Part shown: one piece after another, positions 9,923 through 19,089 of the stretch | Layout of the letters: every line of letters begins with the position of its first letter | How positions within the stretch are numbered: position 1 is the stretch's first letter | Origin: Ilumatobacteraceae bacterium | GTDB lineage: Bacteria; Actinomycetota; Acidimicrobiia; Acidimicrobiales; Ilumatobacteraceae | DNA length: 64,000 nt | Reading direction: 5' to 3' | Assembly (NCBI GenBank): GCA_018401375.1 | Contig: JAGYKR010000003.1 | Coordinates: 107,175-171,174, forward strand | Notes under the pieces: model-generated | The model's database searches: none | What the model was told of the DNA's origin: nothing | Seen by the model: the letters and a program-made list of their open reading frames with translations, nothing else | Position numbers and translations under genes: made by a program

Positions 9923-11251
9923 GTGACTACACCTCCATCCCCAAATGTGCTGCCGGCCACGGGGCGCCTCGGCGTCCTCACCATCGGACTCGGCGCCGTT
10001 GCATCCACCCTGATCGCCGGAGTTGAGCTCGTCAAGCGCGGTATCGCAGCCCCCACAGGCTCGCTCGCCATGATGGACACGATCCGCTTAGGTAAGCGCA
10101 CCGATGACCGGTCGCCCCTGATCCGTGACTTCGTGCCCTTGGCAGCCCTCGAAGACATCGTGTTCGGGGCTTGGGATCCGTTCCCCGATGATGCCTATGT
10201 GGCCGCTCAGCGGGCCGGTGTCCTCGAAGCCGGCAAGCACCTCGAAGTGATCTCTGAGGCTCTGCGTGACATCCGCCCGATGAAGGCGGCCTTCGACCGT
10301 GAATACGTGAAGCGCATCGATGCCGACAACACGATCGGAACCATTAACAAGCGCGACATGTTGAACGCGATCCGTGAAGACATCAACCGCTTCAAGGACG
10401 AAAAGAAAGTAGATCGTCTGGTGATGATCTGGTGTGCCTCCACCGAGGTGTTCATCGAGATCGGTGCCGCGCACCTCACCCTCGACGCTTTTGAGGCTGC
10501 GATCGACGCCAACGACCCGACCATCGCTCCGTCCATGCTGTATGCGTATGCCGCCCTGCTCGAAGGTGTTCCCTTCGCCAACGGCGCACCGAACCTGTGT
10601 GTGGACGTGCCGGCACTGCGCGACTTCGCCACCCACAACGGTGTTGCGATCTCCGGTAAGGACTTCAAAACCGGCCAGACCCTGATCAAAACGGTGCTCG
10701 GACCGATGCTGCGGGCCCGCATGCTCGGCCTGCGCGGCTGGTACTCCACCAACATCTTGGGTAACCGAGATGGTGAGGTCCTCGATGACCCCGACAACTT
10801 CAAAACCAAAGAGGAATCAAAGCTCGGCGTGCTCGAGAACATCTTGCAGCCCAGCCAGTTCCCTGAGTTATACGGCGACGTGTATCACAAGGTTCGCATC
10901 AACTACTACCCGCCCCGTGGTGACAATAAAGAGGGTTGGGACAACATCGACCTGTTCGGCTGGTTGGGCTACGACATGCAGCTCAAGGTGGACTTTTTGT
11001 GTAGAGACTCGATCCTGGCTGCTCCGTTGGCATTGGACCTCGTGTTGTTCTCCGATCTCGCTCAGCGGGCCGGAATGGGCGGGATCCAGGAATGGCTGAG
11101 CTTCTACTACAAGAGCCCGCAGGTAGCCCCTGGCCTCCATCCCGAACATGATCTCTTCGTGCAGTTAACCAAACTGAAAAACACTCTGCGTTGGATGATG
11201 GGCGAGGATCAGATCACCCACCTCGGGCGCGAGTACTACCAGAGCGGCTGA
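9923..11251 (+). CDS. ino1: Inositol-3-phosphate synthase, actinobacterial type
   Basis: A 442-residue enzyme (MIPS) that cyclises glucose-6-phosphate to inositol-3-phosphate using NAD. GLGAVASTLIAGVEL near residue 21 is the Rossmann loop; SGKDFKTGQTLIKTVLGPMLRARMLGLRGWYSTNILGNRDGEVLDDPDNFKTKE near 240-290 (core motif GWYSTNILGNRDG) and RINYYPPRGDNKEGWDNIDLFGWLG are the substrate and cofactor segments conserved in this family. In actinobacteria the product feeds phosphatidylinositol and often mycothiol. The start is GTG at 9923, 39 bp from folD. The 3' end overlaps the convergent cyclo-ligase gene by 16 bp. Confidence 0.93.
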   Translation: MTTPPSPNVLPATGRLGVLTIGLGAVASTLIAGVELVKRGIAAPTGSLAMMDTIRLGKRTDDRSPLIRDFVPLAALEDIVFGAWDPFPDDAYVAAQRAGVLEAGKHLEVISEALRDIRPMKAAFDREYVKRIDADNTIGTINKRDMLNAIREDINRFKDEKKVDRLVMIWCASTEVFIEIGAAHLTLDAFEAAIDANDPTIAPSMLYAYAALLEGVPFANGAPNLCVDVPALRDFATHNGVAISGKDFKTGQTLIKTVLGPMLRARMLGLRGWYSTNILGNRDGEVLDDPDNFKTKEESKLGVLENILQPSQFPELYGDVYHKVRINYYPPRGDNKEGWDNIDLFGWLGYDMQLKVDFLCRDSILAAPLALDLVLFSDLAQRAGMGGIQEWLSFYYKSPQVAPGLHPEHDLFVQLTKLKNTLRWMMGEDQITHLGREYYQSG

Positions 11252-11757
11252 ACCGGCCCGATTCGCGCCTCCTCGGTCACGACATGGTCCATGACCACGT
11301 CGTGTTCCTCACATGGCAGCGCCTCAGAAATTTGCACAGCGAATCCGACACCAACGCAGACACAGTCAGCACGGGTGCGGGACAAAAATCGGTCATACCA
11401 ACCACCTCCTTGTCCGAGCCGCGCCCCCTCAGCGGTGAAGGCCACCCCGGGAACGATGACCAAATCCACTGCTCCTGGGTCTGGAGCCTCCTCTGGCGTG
11501 GTGACCAGATCACCACGGGATTCGCACCATCTGCGGAGTGCCCCAAGATCGGGTTCGCCGGGGATCGGCGTGAACACCATGACACGCATTGGCGCATCTG
11601 ACCAGATGTCGAGACCCTCAATCAGCGTGCACATCCGTGCCGACCGCAGGTCCTGATCGGGAACATCACGACGCAGCCTTCGCAGTTCAGCGCGCAGACG
11701 AGCCTTTTCCGCAGCGACCTGTTCGGGCTTCGCCTCATCCGGGATCGGTGCTCCCAT
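11236..11757 (-). CDS. 5-formyltetrahydrofolate cyclo-ligase
   Basis: About 173 residues. The family signatures are FTPIPGEPDLG (substrate loop), VDLVIVPGVAFTAEGARLGQGGGWYDRFL with the ATP-binding G-x-GGGWYDR motif, and a C-terminal DVVMDHVVTEE. It converts 5-formyl-THF to 5,10-methenyl-THF with ATP. I prefer ATG 11757 over the TTG seven codons upstream. The CATG at 11755-11758 provides an ATG on both strands, but the divergent flavin reductase more likely starts at 11783, leaving 25 bp between genes. Confidence 0.9.
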   Translation of the reverse strand: MGAPIPDEAKPEQVAAEKARLRAELRRLRRDVPDQDLRSARMCTLIEGLDIWSDAPMRVMVFTPIPGEPDLGALRRWCESRGDLVTTPEEAPDPGAVDLVIVPGVAFTAEGARLGQGGGWYDRFLSRTRADCVCVGVGFAVQISEALPCEEHDVVMDHVVTEEARIGPVQPLW

Positions 11758-11782
11758 GAGCGCGCAGCGTACAGTCAAGGTG

Positions 11783-12322
11783 ATGGCAACGAATCCACCC
11801 GCCTCCTCTGGCTCTTTCGATTCCGCTCAGTTCCGGGCGGTGCTCGGACATTTCCCCACCGGGGTCACCGTGGTGACCGGAGTGGCCGGGGAGGCCGGGC
11901 AGCACCCGGTGGGCTTCACAATCGGATCATTCACCTCGGTATCACTCGATCCACCACTGGTGGGTTTCCTCCCCCAGATGAACTCCGAAACCTGGGCGCA
12001 GATGGCACCCGCTGGCCGATTCTGCGTCAATGTGCTGAGCCGTGACCAAGCCGATTTGTGCTGGAAGTTTGCAAAATCAGCCCATGACATCAACCGTTTC
12101 ACCGATGTCGAATGGCGGATGAGCCCGGGCGGCGCACCGATTCTCGAACGTGCGGTGGCCTGGATCGATTGCACCGTCGCTGAGGTGTACGAGATGGGGG
12201 ATCACTTCTTCGTACTCGGTGCGGTCACCGCATTGGAAGCCGATGCAAACAACGACGGTGACGGACCACATCCCTTGTTGTTCTTTAAGGGTGGTCTTGG
12301 CCGCTTCCTGGCCGAAAGCTGA
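11783..12322 (+). CDS. Flavin reductase family protein (FMN-binding split barrel)
   Basis: A 179-residue protein whose core reads FRAVLGHFPTGVTVVTG, VGFTIGSFTSVSLDPPLVGFLP, RFCVNVLSRDQADLCWKFA and a C-terminal HPLLFFKGGLGRF, the pattern of NAD(P)H:FMN/FAD oxidoreductases that supply reduced flavin to two-component monooxygenases. No partner monooxygenase is adjacent. An in-frame ATG at 11756 would add nine residues and overlap the start codon of the divergent gene; ATG 11783, just before MATNPPASSG, is the more natural start. The molybdopterin oxidoreductase follows 17 bp downstream and may be co-transcribed. Confidence 0.85.
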   Translation: MATNPPASSGSFDSAQFRAVLGHFPTGVTVVTGVAGEAGQHPVGFTIGSFTSVSLDPPLVGFLPQMNSETWAQMAPAGRFCVNVLSRDQADLCWKFAKSAHDINRFTDVEWRMSPGGAPILERAVAWIDCTVAEVYEMGDHFFVLGAVTALEADANNDGDGPHPLLFFKGGLGRFLAES

Positions 12323-12339
12323 TCGGATCTGACACCGCG

Positions 12340-14553
12340 ATGAAACTCCCCCGCTCCTGGGTCAGCTTGTCCCCCAACGGCCTTGGGCATCAAAAACCCA
12401 ATCACTTCGGCGATATGGCCAAAGTCGCTTGGAAGGTGCGCCACCGTTCCGGGGATGCATGGAAGATCCTGAGCCAAGGTGTCTGCGATGGCTGTGCGCT
12501 CGGAGTGGCTGGCCTGCATGACTGGACTCTGGACGGGGTGCACTTGTGCACCACCCGGCTCAACTTGTTGCCAATGAACTTGGCGGACCCAATCTCACCG
12601 GATCTGCTTCGCGATGTGAGCAGCCTGCGAGGCCTTGATTCCGCTGCACTGCGCGAACTCGGCCGTCTCGGCCATCCGATGCGCCGCCGGGCCGGGGAGG
12701 CCGGTTTCACCCGGATCACCTGGTCCGATGCGATGGGCAGCATCGCCCGTGCGATCTGTGAAGCCGGCGCAGATCGCACGGCGATCTATCTGACGAGCCG
12801 CGGCCTGACCAACGAGGTCTACTACGTAGCCGCCAAAGCTGCTCGAGCGATCGGCACAAACAACTTGGACTCCGCAGCGCGGACCTGCCATGCCCCCTCC
12901 ACAGTCGGGCTCAAACACACCATCGGGGTGGCAGCTAGCACCTGTTCGATGCGCGATGTGCTCGAGACCAACCTGATCGTGCTGTGGGGCACCAACGTGG
13001 CTAACAACCAGCCGGTTTTCACCAAATACCTCTACCTCGCGAAGAAGGCAGGGGCCAAGGTGGTGGTGATCAATCCGTATCTCGAACCTGGCCTCGAGCG
13101 GTATTGGGTGCCGTCCAACGCCGAATCCGCCCTGTTCGGCACAAAGATCTGTGATCTCCATCTGCCGGTGCGTCCCGGTGGGGACATCGCCCTGGCCAAT
13201 GCGATCCTCAAATCGCTGATCCGCCGCAATCTCGTGGACCTTGAGTTCGTCACCTCCCACACCGAACATTGGGAGGATCTCGTGGAACATCTCGATGGCA
13301 TGGACCAAAAGTCGCTGTGCGCCGAGTCGGGGGTAACAGAGGCTCTCGTCGAGCAGTTCGTGGATCTCTACGGCAATGCTCCAGCGGCAATCTTGGTCTG
13401 GAGCATGGGAATCACCCAGCACTCCCACGGTGTTGACGGGGTCCGCTCGGTGGTCAATGTGGGCTTAGCCCGGGGCAACATCGGCCGTGACGGTGCGGGC
13501 CTCATGCCGATCCGCGGCCACTCCGGGGTCCAAGGCGGCGCAGAGATGGGCGCCTACGCCACCGCCCTTCCCGGCGGGGATCCGATCGACGCTGAACACG
13601 TCGCGATCTGGTCGGAAAAGTGGGGGTTCCCGGTGCCGATCACCCCGGGGATGACCGCTGCAGAAATGCTGGAGGCGGCCGAAAACGGCGATCTCGATGT
13701 GTTGTACCTCGACGGCTCCAACATGCTCGAGATCCTCCCGGACCCACCCACAGTGGCCCGGGCCCTTGAGCGTGTCCCGTTGCGGGTGCATTCCGACGTA
13801 GTGCTGACCTCACAGATGCTGCTCGACGGGGCCGAGGTGATTGTGTTGCCCGTTGCTACCCGCTACGAGCAAGAGGGCGGTGGGACCAGCACCACCACCG
13901 AACGTCGGATCGCGTTCAGCCCTCAGATCCTGAACCCGCCAGCGGAGGCCCGCAGCGAATGGCGGATCTTTGCTGATCTGGCACGTCGCGTGCGCCCCGA
14001 ATTGGTCCCCGCTTTCAACTGGACAGATAACCGCGCGCTTCGTACCGAGATCGCCGAGATGGTGCCGCTCTACGCCGGGATCGAGACCTTGACGGCCACC
14101 GGAGACGCCGTGCAATACGGCGGACGGCACCTGTGCCGCGATGGCAACTGCGCGACCCCATCGGGTCGGGCGCAGTTCTCTTTGGTGGAAGGACCCCAGA
14201 TCGATCTGGCACCCGGGGAGTTTTGGTGTTCCCCCCGCCGCGGCAAACAGTTCAACTCCATGGTCTACGCCGAGGTGGACCCGCTCACTGGCGCCGGTCG
14301 TGACGCCGTCTACATAGATGCGTCAGAGGCGGCCTCCCTCGGAATCAACCACGGTGATCGGATCATGGTGCGTAGCGACCACGGATATTTTGAGGGGTCA
14401 GCCCATTTGGTTCCCCTCGCAGCGCGCAGCCTGCAGGTGCATTGGCCTGAAGGAAACCGGCTTTTGGCCTCAGGAGCCGCGCATCGGGAACCGCTCAGTC
14501 GCATCCCTGACTACAACGCGATCGTCCGTATCGAAAAAATCTCCCCGACATGA
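12340..14553 (+). CDS. Molybdopterin-dependent oxidoreductase, FdhF/YdeP-like
   Basis: A 737-residue protein of the formate-dehydrogenase alpha-like family (the FdhF/YdeP or CbbBc group). The likely molybdenum ligand is the Cys in NLDSAARTCHAPSTVG near residue 186, matching the Cys/Sec position of formate dehydrogenases. Downstream are VVVINPYLEPGLERYWVPS, VNVGLARGNIGRDGAGLMPIRGHSGVQGG and a C-terminal molybdopterin-dinucleotide-binding beta-barrel. The N-terminus keeps CDGCALG and a lone later Cys instead of a standard 4Fe-4S binding set. Substrate is unknown; such proteins are often annotated as formate dehydrogenase without proof. No maturation gene (fdhD, moe/mob) is near. Its stop overlaps the next start as ATGA. 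Confidence 0.85.
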   Translation: MKLPRSWVSLSPNGLGHQKPNHFGDMAKVAWKVRHRSGDAWKILSQGVCDGCALGVAGLHDWTLDGVHLCTTRLNLLPMNLADPISPDLLRDVSSLRGLDSAALRELGRLGHPMRRRAGEAGFTRITWSDAMGSIARAICEAGADRTAIYLTSRGLTNEVYYVAAKAARAIGTNNLDSAARTCHAPSTVGLKHTIGVAASTCSMRDVLETNLIVLWGTNVANNQPVFTKYLYLAKKAGAKVVVINPYLEPGLERYWVPSNAESALFGTKICDLHLPVRPGGDIALANAILKSLIRRNLVDLEFVTSHTEHWEDLVEHLDGMDQKSLCAESGVTEALVEQFVDLYGNAPAAILVWSMGITQHSHGVDGVRSVVNVGLARGNIGRDGAGLMPIRGHSGVQGGAEMGAYATALPGGDPIDAEHVAIWSEKWGFPVPITPGMTAAEMLEAAENGDLDVLYLDGSNMLEILPDPPTVARALERVPLRVHSDVVLTSQMLLDGAEVIVLPVATRYEQEGGGTSTTTERRIAFSPQILNPPAEARSEWRIFADLARRVRPELVPAFNWTDNRALRTEIAEMVPLYAGIETLTATGDAVQYGGRHLCRDGNCATPSGRAQFSLVEGPQIDLAPGEFWCSPRRGKQFNSMVYAEVDPLTGAGRDAVYIDASEAASLGINHGDRIMVRSDHGYFEGSAHLVPLAARSLQVHWPEGNRLLASGAAHREPLSRIPDYNAIVRIEKISPT

Positions 14554-14945
14554 GTCTCCCGGCTCGGCGATGGATCTGGGCGTTCGCTGCCGATCTTGCG
14601 ATCATCGTGATCTTCATCGTTTTTGGTCGTCGCACCCACGAACAGCCAGAAACTCTGTCTGGCACTCTCGGTGCCCTCGCTCCATTTATGGCTGCCCTCG
14701 GAGTTGGTTGGCTCAGCGCTCGGGCCTGGCGACACCCCACTCGGATCGACACCGGACTATGGGTCTGGGTAACGACCCTCGGTCTCGGAATGTTGCTGCG
14801 TTCTCAGGTGGCCGGGCAGGGGACAGCCACTACTTTCGTGCTCGTAGCCGCTGGGTTCACAGGTGCAGGCCTGGTCGGATGGCGTTTCGTGTGGACCGAG
14901 ATCCATCGCACCCGCACCCGGATCGCCGCCCGGGCCGAGGCCTGA
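14550..14945 (+). CDS. DUF3054 domain membrane protein
   Basis: A 131-residue protein with four predicted membrane helices (about 8-25, 40-56, 70-85 and 98-115). The first contains FAADLAIIVIFIVFGRRTHE, the DUF3054 signature, typical of actinobacteria. Function unknown. ATG overlaps the stop of the molybdopterin oxidoreductase by four bases (ATGA), so it is translationally coupled to it. Convergent with ilvD, 21 bp apart. Confidence 0.8.
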   Translation: MSLPARRWIWAFAADLAIIVIFIVFGRRTHEQPETLSGTLGALAPFMAALGVGWLSARAWRHPTRIDTGLWVWVTTLGLGMLLRSQVAGQGTATTFVLVAAGFTGAGLVGWRFVWTEIHRTRTRIAARAEA

Positions 14946-14966
14946 ACCCGACCGGATCAGACCCGA

Positions 14967-16679
14967 TCAGATCATGTTCGTGATCGCGCCCTTATCGGCC
15001 CCCTGAGCGAGCCGGGCATACTTACCAAGTACCCCGCTGGTATACCGCGGCGGATTCGGGACCCAGCCCTCACGACGCTTGGCAAGTTCGGCCTCGTCCA
15101 CGAGCAGATCCAAAGACAGCGAAGGCACATCGATCCGGATCCGGTCTCCGTCTCGCACGAAGGCGATCGGGCCGCCGTCTACGGCTTCGGGAGCCACATG
15201 GCCGATGCAAAACCCCCAGGTTCCCCCCGAGAAACGACCATCGGTGATCAGTGCGCAGTCGTAACCGCGGCCGACACCTTTAAGCGCACCGGTGATCGCC
15301 AACATCTCCCGCATCCCGGGCCCACCTTTGGGACCCTCGTAACGGATCACGATCACCGTTCCCGGTTCAATTTTGCCGGCCATGACCTCGGCCATTGCAC
15401 CGTCTTCCCCGTCAAATACGCGGGCCACACCTTCAAAGGTACGCTGCTCTTTGGACAGGCCGGCCACCTTGACCACAGAGCCTTTGGGGGCGAGAGATCC
15501 GCTCAAGATGTTTAAGCCGCCCTCAGCGTTAATTGCCTGATCTAACGGGTACACCACCACCCCGTCGGGGCGCGGCGGGTTTATTTCGGCCAGGTTCTCC
15601 GCCATGGTTTTACCGGTCACCGTCAACACGTCACCGTGTAACAGGCCGGCCTCAAGCAGATGCCGCAGCACAACCGGCACTCCACCCACCCGATCGAGAT
15701 CGGTCATGTGGAACTTGCCGCCCGGCTTCATATCGGCGATGTGTGGCACCTTGGCGGCGATCCGATTGAAATCCTCAAGGTCCAGATCCACACCAGCCTC
15801 ATTCGCAATGGCCAACAGGTGCAGCACTGCGTTAGTGGAACCGCCGAGCGCATTAGCCACTGCGATCGCATTTTCAAACGCCTTCTTGGTCATGATGTCG
15901 CGGGGCCTGATCCCGAGCTTCAACATGTTCACCACCGCCGCACCTGCGAGGCGAGCGTCATCTTCACGGCGGCGATCCACCGCCGGGGCAGAGGCAGACC
16001 CGGGCATTGAGATCCCGAGTGCTTCACCGATGGATGACATCGTGTTGGCGGTGAACATGCCTCCACAGGCGCCCTCTCCGGGGCAGGCGTTGCGTTCGAT
16101 GGCTGAGAGTTCTTCCGGGGTGATCGATCCCGCAGCGCATGCGCCGATCGCCTCAAACACGCTCGTGATATCCAGGGCCTGACCGTTCAGGTATCCGGGC
16201 AGGGTGGAACCGTTGTAGACAAACACCGAGGGAAGGTTCAGCCGGGCCATCGCCATCATCATCCCGGGCATCGATTTATCGCAGCCGCCGGTAGCCAACA
16301 GACCGTCGAGCCGCTCGGCATGGATCACGGTCTCCACGGAGTCAGCAATGACCTCACGGCTCACCAACGAGGCCCGCATTCCCTCATGGCCCATCGAGAT
16401 GCCATCGGACACGGTGATCGTTCCGAACTCGAGGCCCACACCGCCAGCGGCGCGCACGCCTTCTTTGGCAGCCGCTGTCAGGCGTCGGATCGACATGTTG
16501 CAGGGCGTGATTTCATTCCACGAAGACGCAATGCCGATCTGAGGCTTTTCCCAGTCGTCATCGGTGAGGCCAACAGCCCGCAGCATCGCCCGGGACGCAG
16601 CCTTTTGGATGCCATCGGTGACATCGCGTGAACGGGGCTTGATGTCCACCGGTGTTCCATCTGCAGAGAGGTTCGACAT
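14967..16679 (-). CDS. ilvD: Dihydroxy-acid dehydratase
   Basis: A 570-residue iron-sulfur dehydratase converting dihydroxyisovalerate and dihydroxymethylvalerate to the 2-oxo acids, the third common branched-chain step. Visible are [17 protein letters not shown] near 49, [13 protein letters not shown] near 132 and [20 protein letters not shown] near 194 with the cluster cysteines, GKTMAENL, and [20 protein letters not shown] near the end. A longer frame exists upstream, but ATG 16679 ([11 protein letters not shown]) gives the family length. It is far from the ilvBNC cluster and divergent from a crotonase gene. Confidence 0.96.
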   Translation of the reverse strand: MSNLSADGTPVDIKPRSRDVTDGIQKAASRAMLRAVGLTDDDWEKPQIGIASSWNEITPCNMSIRRLTAAAKEGVRAAGGVGLEFGTITVSDGISMGHEGMRASLVSREVIADSVETVIHAERLDGLLATGGCDKSMPGMMMAMARLNLPSVFVYNGSTLPGYLNGQALDITSVFEAIGACAAGSITPEELSAIERNACPGEGACGGMFTANTMSSIGEALGISMPGSASAPAVDRRREDDARLAGAAVVNMLKLGIRPRDIMTKKAFENAIAVANALGGSTNAVLHLLAIANEAGVDLDLEDFNRIAAKVPHIADMKPGGKFHMTDLDRVGGVPVVLRHLLEAGLLHGDVLTVTGKTMAENLAEINPPRPDGVVVYPLDQAINAEGGLNILSGSLAPKGSVVKVAGLSKEQRTFEGVARVFDGEDGAMAEVMAGKIEPGTVIVIRYEGPKGGPGMREMLAITGALKGVGRGYDCALITDGRFSGGTWGFCIGHVAPEAVDGGPIAFVRDGDRIRIDVPSLSLDLLVDEAELAKRREGWVPNPPRYTSGVLGKYARLAQGADKGAITNMI

Positions 16680-16755
16680 GGACCACACGGTAGTGCCCAA
16701 GATCGAAGAACTATGAGCCGGTTCGACACCGGCGGCCACGGGGCAATCACCTACC

Positions 16756-17574
16756 GTGACGCCCATGAGCCAGTTTTCCTCGATCACTCTGGAGTTCCGT
16801 GACGCCGCTGCGGTAATCACGCTCAACCGCCCCGAGGCCCTCAACGCCTTCACGTATCCAATGATGGCCGAGATCCATGAGGCGGTCCTTGAGTCTGTGG
16901 ATCGGCGGTCGGTGGTCGGGGTGGTGATCACCGGGAACGGCCGCGGTTTTTCTGCTGGTCTCGACGCCAGCGCTCTGACAGCGGTGACCACCACCGGTGG
17001 GACCATGCGCAACCAAGAACCTGACCATGGTGTACCCGGCCTATTCAGTTACTTCATGGAACAACCCAAACCGATCATCGCAGCGGTCAATGGCGTGACC
17101 GCTGGGGGCGGCATGGTGCTCGCTTCTAAATGTGATGTGCGGTTCGCCTCCACGGAGGCCGCGTTTTTGACGGTGTTTTCCAAGCGTGGCTTAATCGCCG
17201 AACACGGAATGACCTGGCTCATGCCGCGCATGGTCGGTCTCGGTGACGCCTTCGATCTGATGTGGTCCTCTCGCCGCCTCGAGGCTGCTGAAGCCCAGCG
17301 CATCGGGTATGTACAGCGCGTCTTTTCCCCCGAGGATCTCGTCAATGAGTCGGTGGCCTACATCAATGATCTCGCCGCAATCGCATCGCCGGGCAGTCTC
17401 GCTGACACTAAGCGCCTCACGTATCGCCATATCGGTATGGAGTTTCCCGAGGCATTCGCAGAGGCCGATGATGCCGCGTGGGCGGCCATCGCCCGACCCG
17501 ATGCCGCTGAGGGTGCTGCAAGCCTGACCGAGAAACGGGCCCCTCGCTTTGAGCGCCTCGGCACCAAAGACTGA
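16756..17574 (+). CDS. Enoyl-CoA hydratase/isomerase family protein
   Basis: About 270 residues of crotonase fold. Oxyanion-hole segments are [16 protein letters not shown] and [45 protein letters not shown] holds the usual catalytic Glu position as AEHG. This resembles beta-oxidation or phenylacetate-type hydratases, but the substrate cannot be named. Start is GTG 16756 or ATG 16765 (MSQFSS); neither has a strong ribosome site. The 3' end is followed by a 13-bp tandem array and the convergent gatB. Confidence 0.88.
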   Translation: MTPMSQFSSITLEFRDAAAVITLNRPEALNAFTYPMMAEIHEAVLESVDRRSVVGVVITGNGRGFSAGLDASALTAVTTTGGTMRNQEPDHGVPGLFSYFMEQPKPIIAAVNGVTAGGGMVLASKCDVRFASTEAAFLTVFSKRGLIAEHGMTWLMPRMVGLGDAFDLMWSSRRLEAAEAQRIGYVQRVFSPEDLVNESVAYINDLAAIASPGSLADTKRLTYRHIGMEFPEAFAEADDAAWAAIARPDAAEGAASLTEKRAPRFERLGTKD

Positions 17575-17578
17575 AACG

Positions 17579-17650
17579 TCAGCCGGTCGAATCAGCCGGA
17601 CGATTCAGCCAGTCGAATCAGCCAGTCAATTCAGCCGGTCAATTCAGCCC
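17579..17650. repeat. 13-bp tandem array, five full copies plus a partial, at the gatB 3' end
   Basis: Unit TCAGCCGGTCGAA with slight variation starts at 17579, 17592, 17605, 17618 and 17631, then a partial copy at 17644. On the minus strand each unit begins GGCTGA, the last sense codon plus stop of gatB, so the array looks like repeated duplication of the gatB end. It fills the gap between two convergent genes. Confidence 0.92.
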
Positions 17651-19089
17651 TTGCGCGAGTGCAGTAACGCAGTGACGGCTTTGCCATCGGCTTGGCCTTT
17701 AGAGGCTTTCATCACCGCACCGACCAAGGCCCCCGCGGCCTTGCCTTCACCAGCACAAAACTTGGCCCAGACATCGGGAAGATCGGCGATCGTCTGATCC
17801 ACCAAAGCTTCGAGGGCGGAAGAATCCATCGCTTCAAAACCCTTGGCTGCGGCGATCGCCACCGGATCTCCAGCACCGGACACCATCTCGGCCAACACCT
17901 GTTTCGCTTGGGTTGCGGTGAGATCCCCCCGCAGCTCCATCTGGGTGAGGGTGGCCAGATGCCCGGCTTCGACCAAAGGCTGTTCCCCCTGATCGGCAAA
18001 GGCTTCCTTGATGTGAATCAAGGCGCGGGCCGGGTCACCACCGGCATCGGCCACCTGACACAAATAGTGATCCTGACCACGGTCTACGAGCACCATGACA
18101 GCCTCGGAATCTGCTGCAACGCCGGTCATACCAGCCACCGACGCTCGCCGTTCAGCGGGTAGGGCCGGCAATGCCGCGCGCACCGCATCGATCCAGGCCT
18201 GATCCGGCGCCAAAGGCACCAGATCAGGCTCGAGGAAGTAGCGATAATCGTCAGCGTCCTCTTTGGAACGCAAGGTGTGTGTGCGGCCGTCGGTCTCATC
18301 CCAGTGACGGGTCTCTTGGCGAATCCGCTCCCCCGCCTCGATCAAGGCCACCTGCCGGCGCGCCTCATACTCCACAGCCCGTCCTAACGAGCGCACCGAG
18401 TTGAGGTTCTTGATCTCACAGCGCGTACCAAGTTCACCCCCGGGAAGACGCACGCTCACGTTCGCATCCACCCGCATCGAACCCTCCTCCATCTTCGCGT
18501 CGGAGGCGCCGATCGCCACGAGGATCGCCCGCAACTCGGTCACGTATTGCCGCGCTTGCTCGGGGGTGCGGATATCGGGGCGCCCCACGATCTCTACTAA
18601 CGGCACGCCGGCCCGATTGAAGTCGATCAGCGATGATTCGCTGCCGTGGATACGTCCACCACTCCCACCCATGTGGGTGGATTTGCCGGTGTCCTCTTCC
18701 AAGTGGGCTCGCTCCACCCCGATCCGCGTGCCGTCGGGCAGATCCAACCAACCGTCCACATTGAGCGGCACGTCGTACTGGCTGATCTGATAGGCCTTAG
18801 GCATATCAGGGTAGAAGTAGTTCTTCCGGTGGAAGGTACAGGCCTGCACTGTGCAGTTCAGCGCCAACCCAATCCGCATCGCAAACTCCACGGCCTGCCG
18901 ATTTAACACGGGCAATGCGCCCGGTAGACCCAAGGTGACCGGATCGATGTTCGTGTTTGGTTCATCGCCAAATCGGTTAGGGCTTCCCGAGAACAGTTTC
19001 GTAGCCGTGGCTAACTCCACATGGACCTCGAGGCCCACCACCATCTCAAACCGGCCACCCTCGGACCCATCGATCAGAAATTCGCTCAT
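17644..19089 (-). CDS. gatB: Asp-tRNA(Asn)/Glu-tRNA(Gln) amidotransferase subunit B
   Basis: A 481-residue GatB that binds mischarged tRNA and phosphorylates it before transamidation. It opens with EMVVGLEVHVELATATKLFSG, has LGLPGALPVLNRQAVEFAMRIGLALNC, YFYPDMPKAYQISQYD, and RGGVPLVEIVGRPDI-type segments, then the GatB/YqeY helical tail at about 330-481. ATG 19089 overlaps the gatA stop (TGATGA), with an alternative GTG one codon earlier. Presence of gatCAB indicates that the organism makes Gln-tRNA and/or Asn-tRNA indirectly. Confidence 0.96.
   Translation of the reverse strand: MSEFLIDGSEGGRFEMVVGLEVHVELATATKLFSGSPNRFGDEPNTNIDPVTLGLPGALPVLNRQAVEFAMRIGLALNCTVQACTFHRKNYFYPDMPKAYQISQYDVPLNVDGWLDLPDGTRIGVERAHLEEDTGKSTHMGGSGGRIHGSESSLIDFNRAGVPLVEIVGRPDIRTPEQARQYVTELRAILVAIGASDAKMEEGSMRVDANVSVRLPGGELGTRCEIKNLNSVRSLGRAVEYEARRQVALIEAGERIRQETRHWDETDGRTHTLRSKEDADDYRYFLEPDLVPLAPDQAWIDAVRAALPALPAERRASVAGMTGVAADSEAVMVLVDRGQDHYLCQVADAGGDPARALIHIKEAFADQGEQPLVEAGHLATLTQMELRGDLTATQAKQVLAEMVSGAGDPVAIAAAKGFEAMDSSALEALVDQTIADLPDVWAKFCAGEGKAAGALVGAVMKASKGQADGKAVTALLHSRKG

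Noticed and set aside
16685..16757. ACGGTAG/CTACCGT inverted repeat in the ilvD-crotonase divergent promoter
   Set aside because: Arms are only seven bases and about 60 bp apart, so chance is likely.
14967..17012. Longer ilvD with about 110 extra N-terminal residues
   Set aside because: The extension reads through the divergent crotonase promoter and start and is unlike IlvD; ATG 16679 gives family length.
17579..17650. Possible CRISPR array
   Set aside because: 13-bp units abut each other without spacers, so it is a simple tandem repeat.
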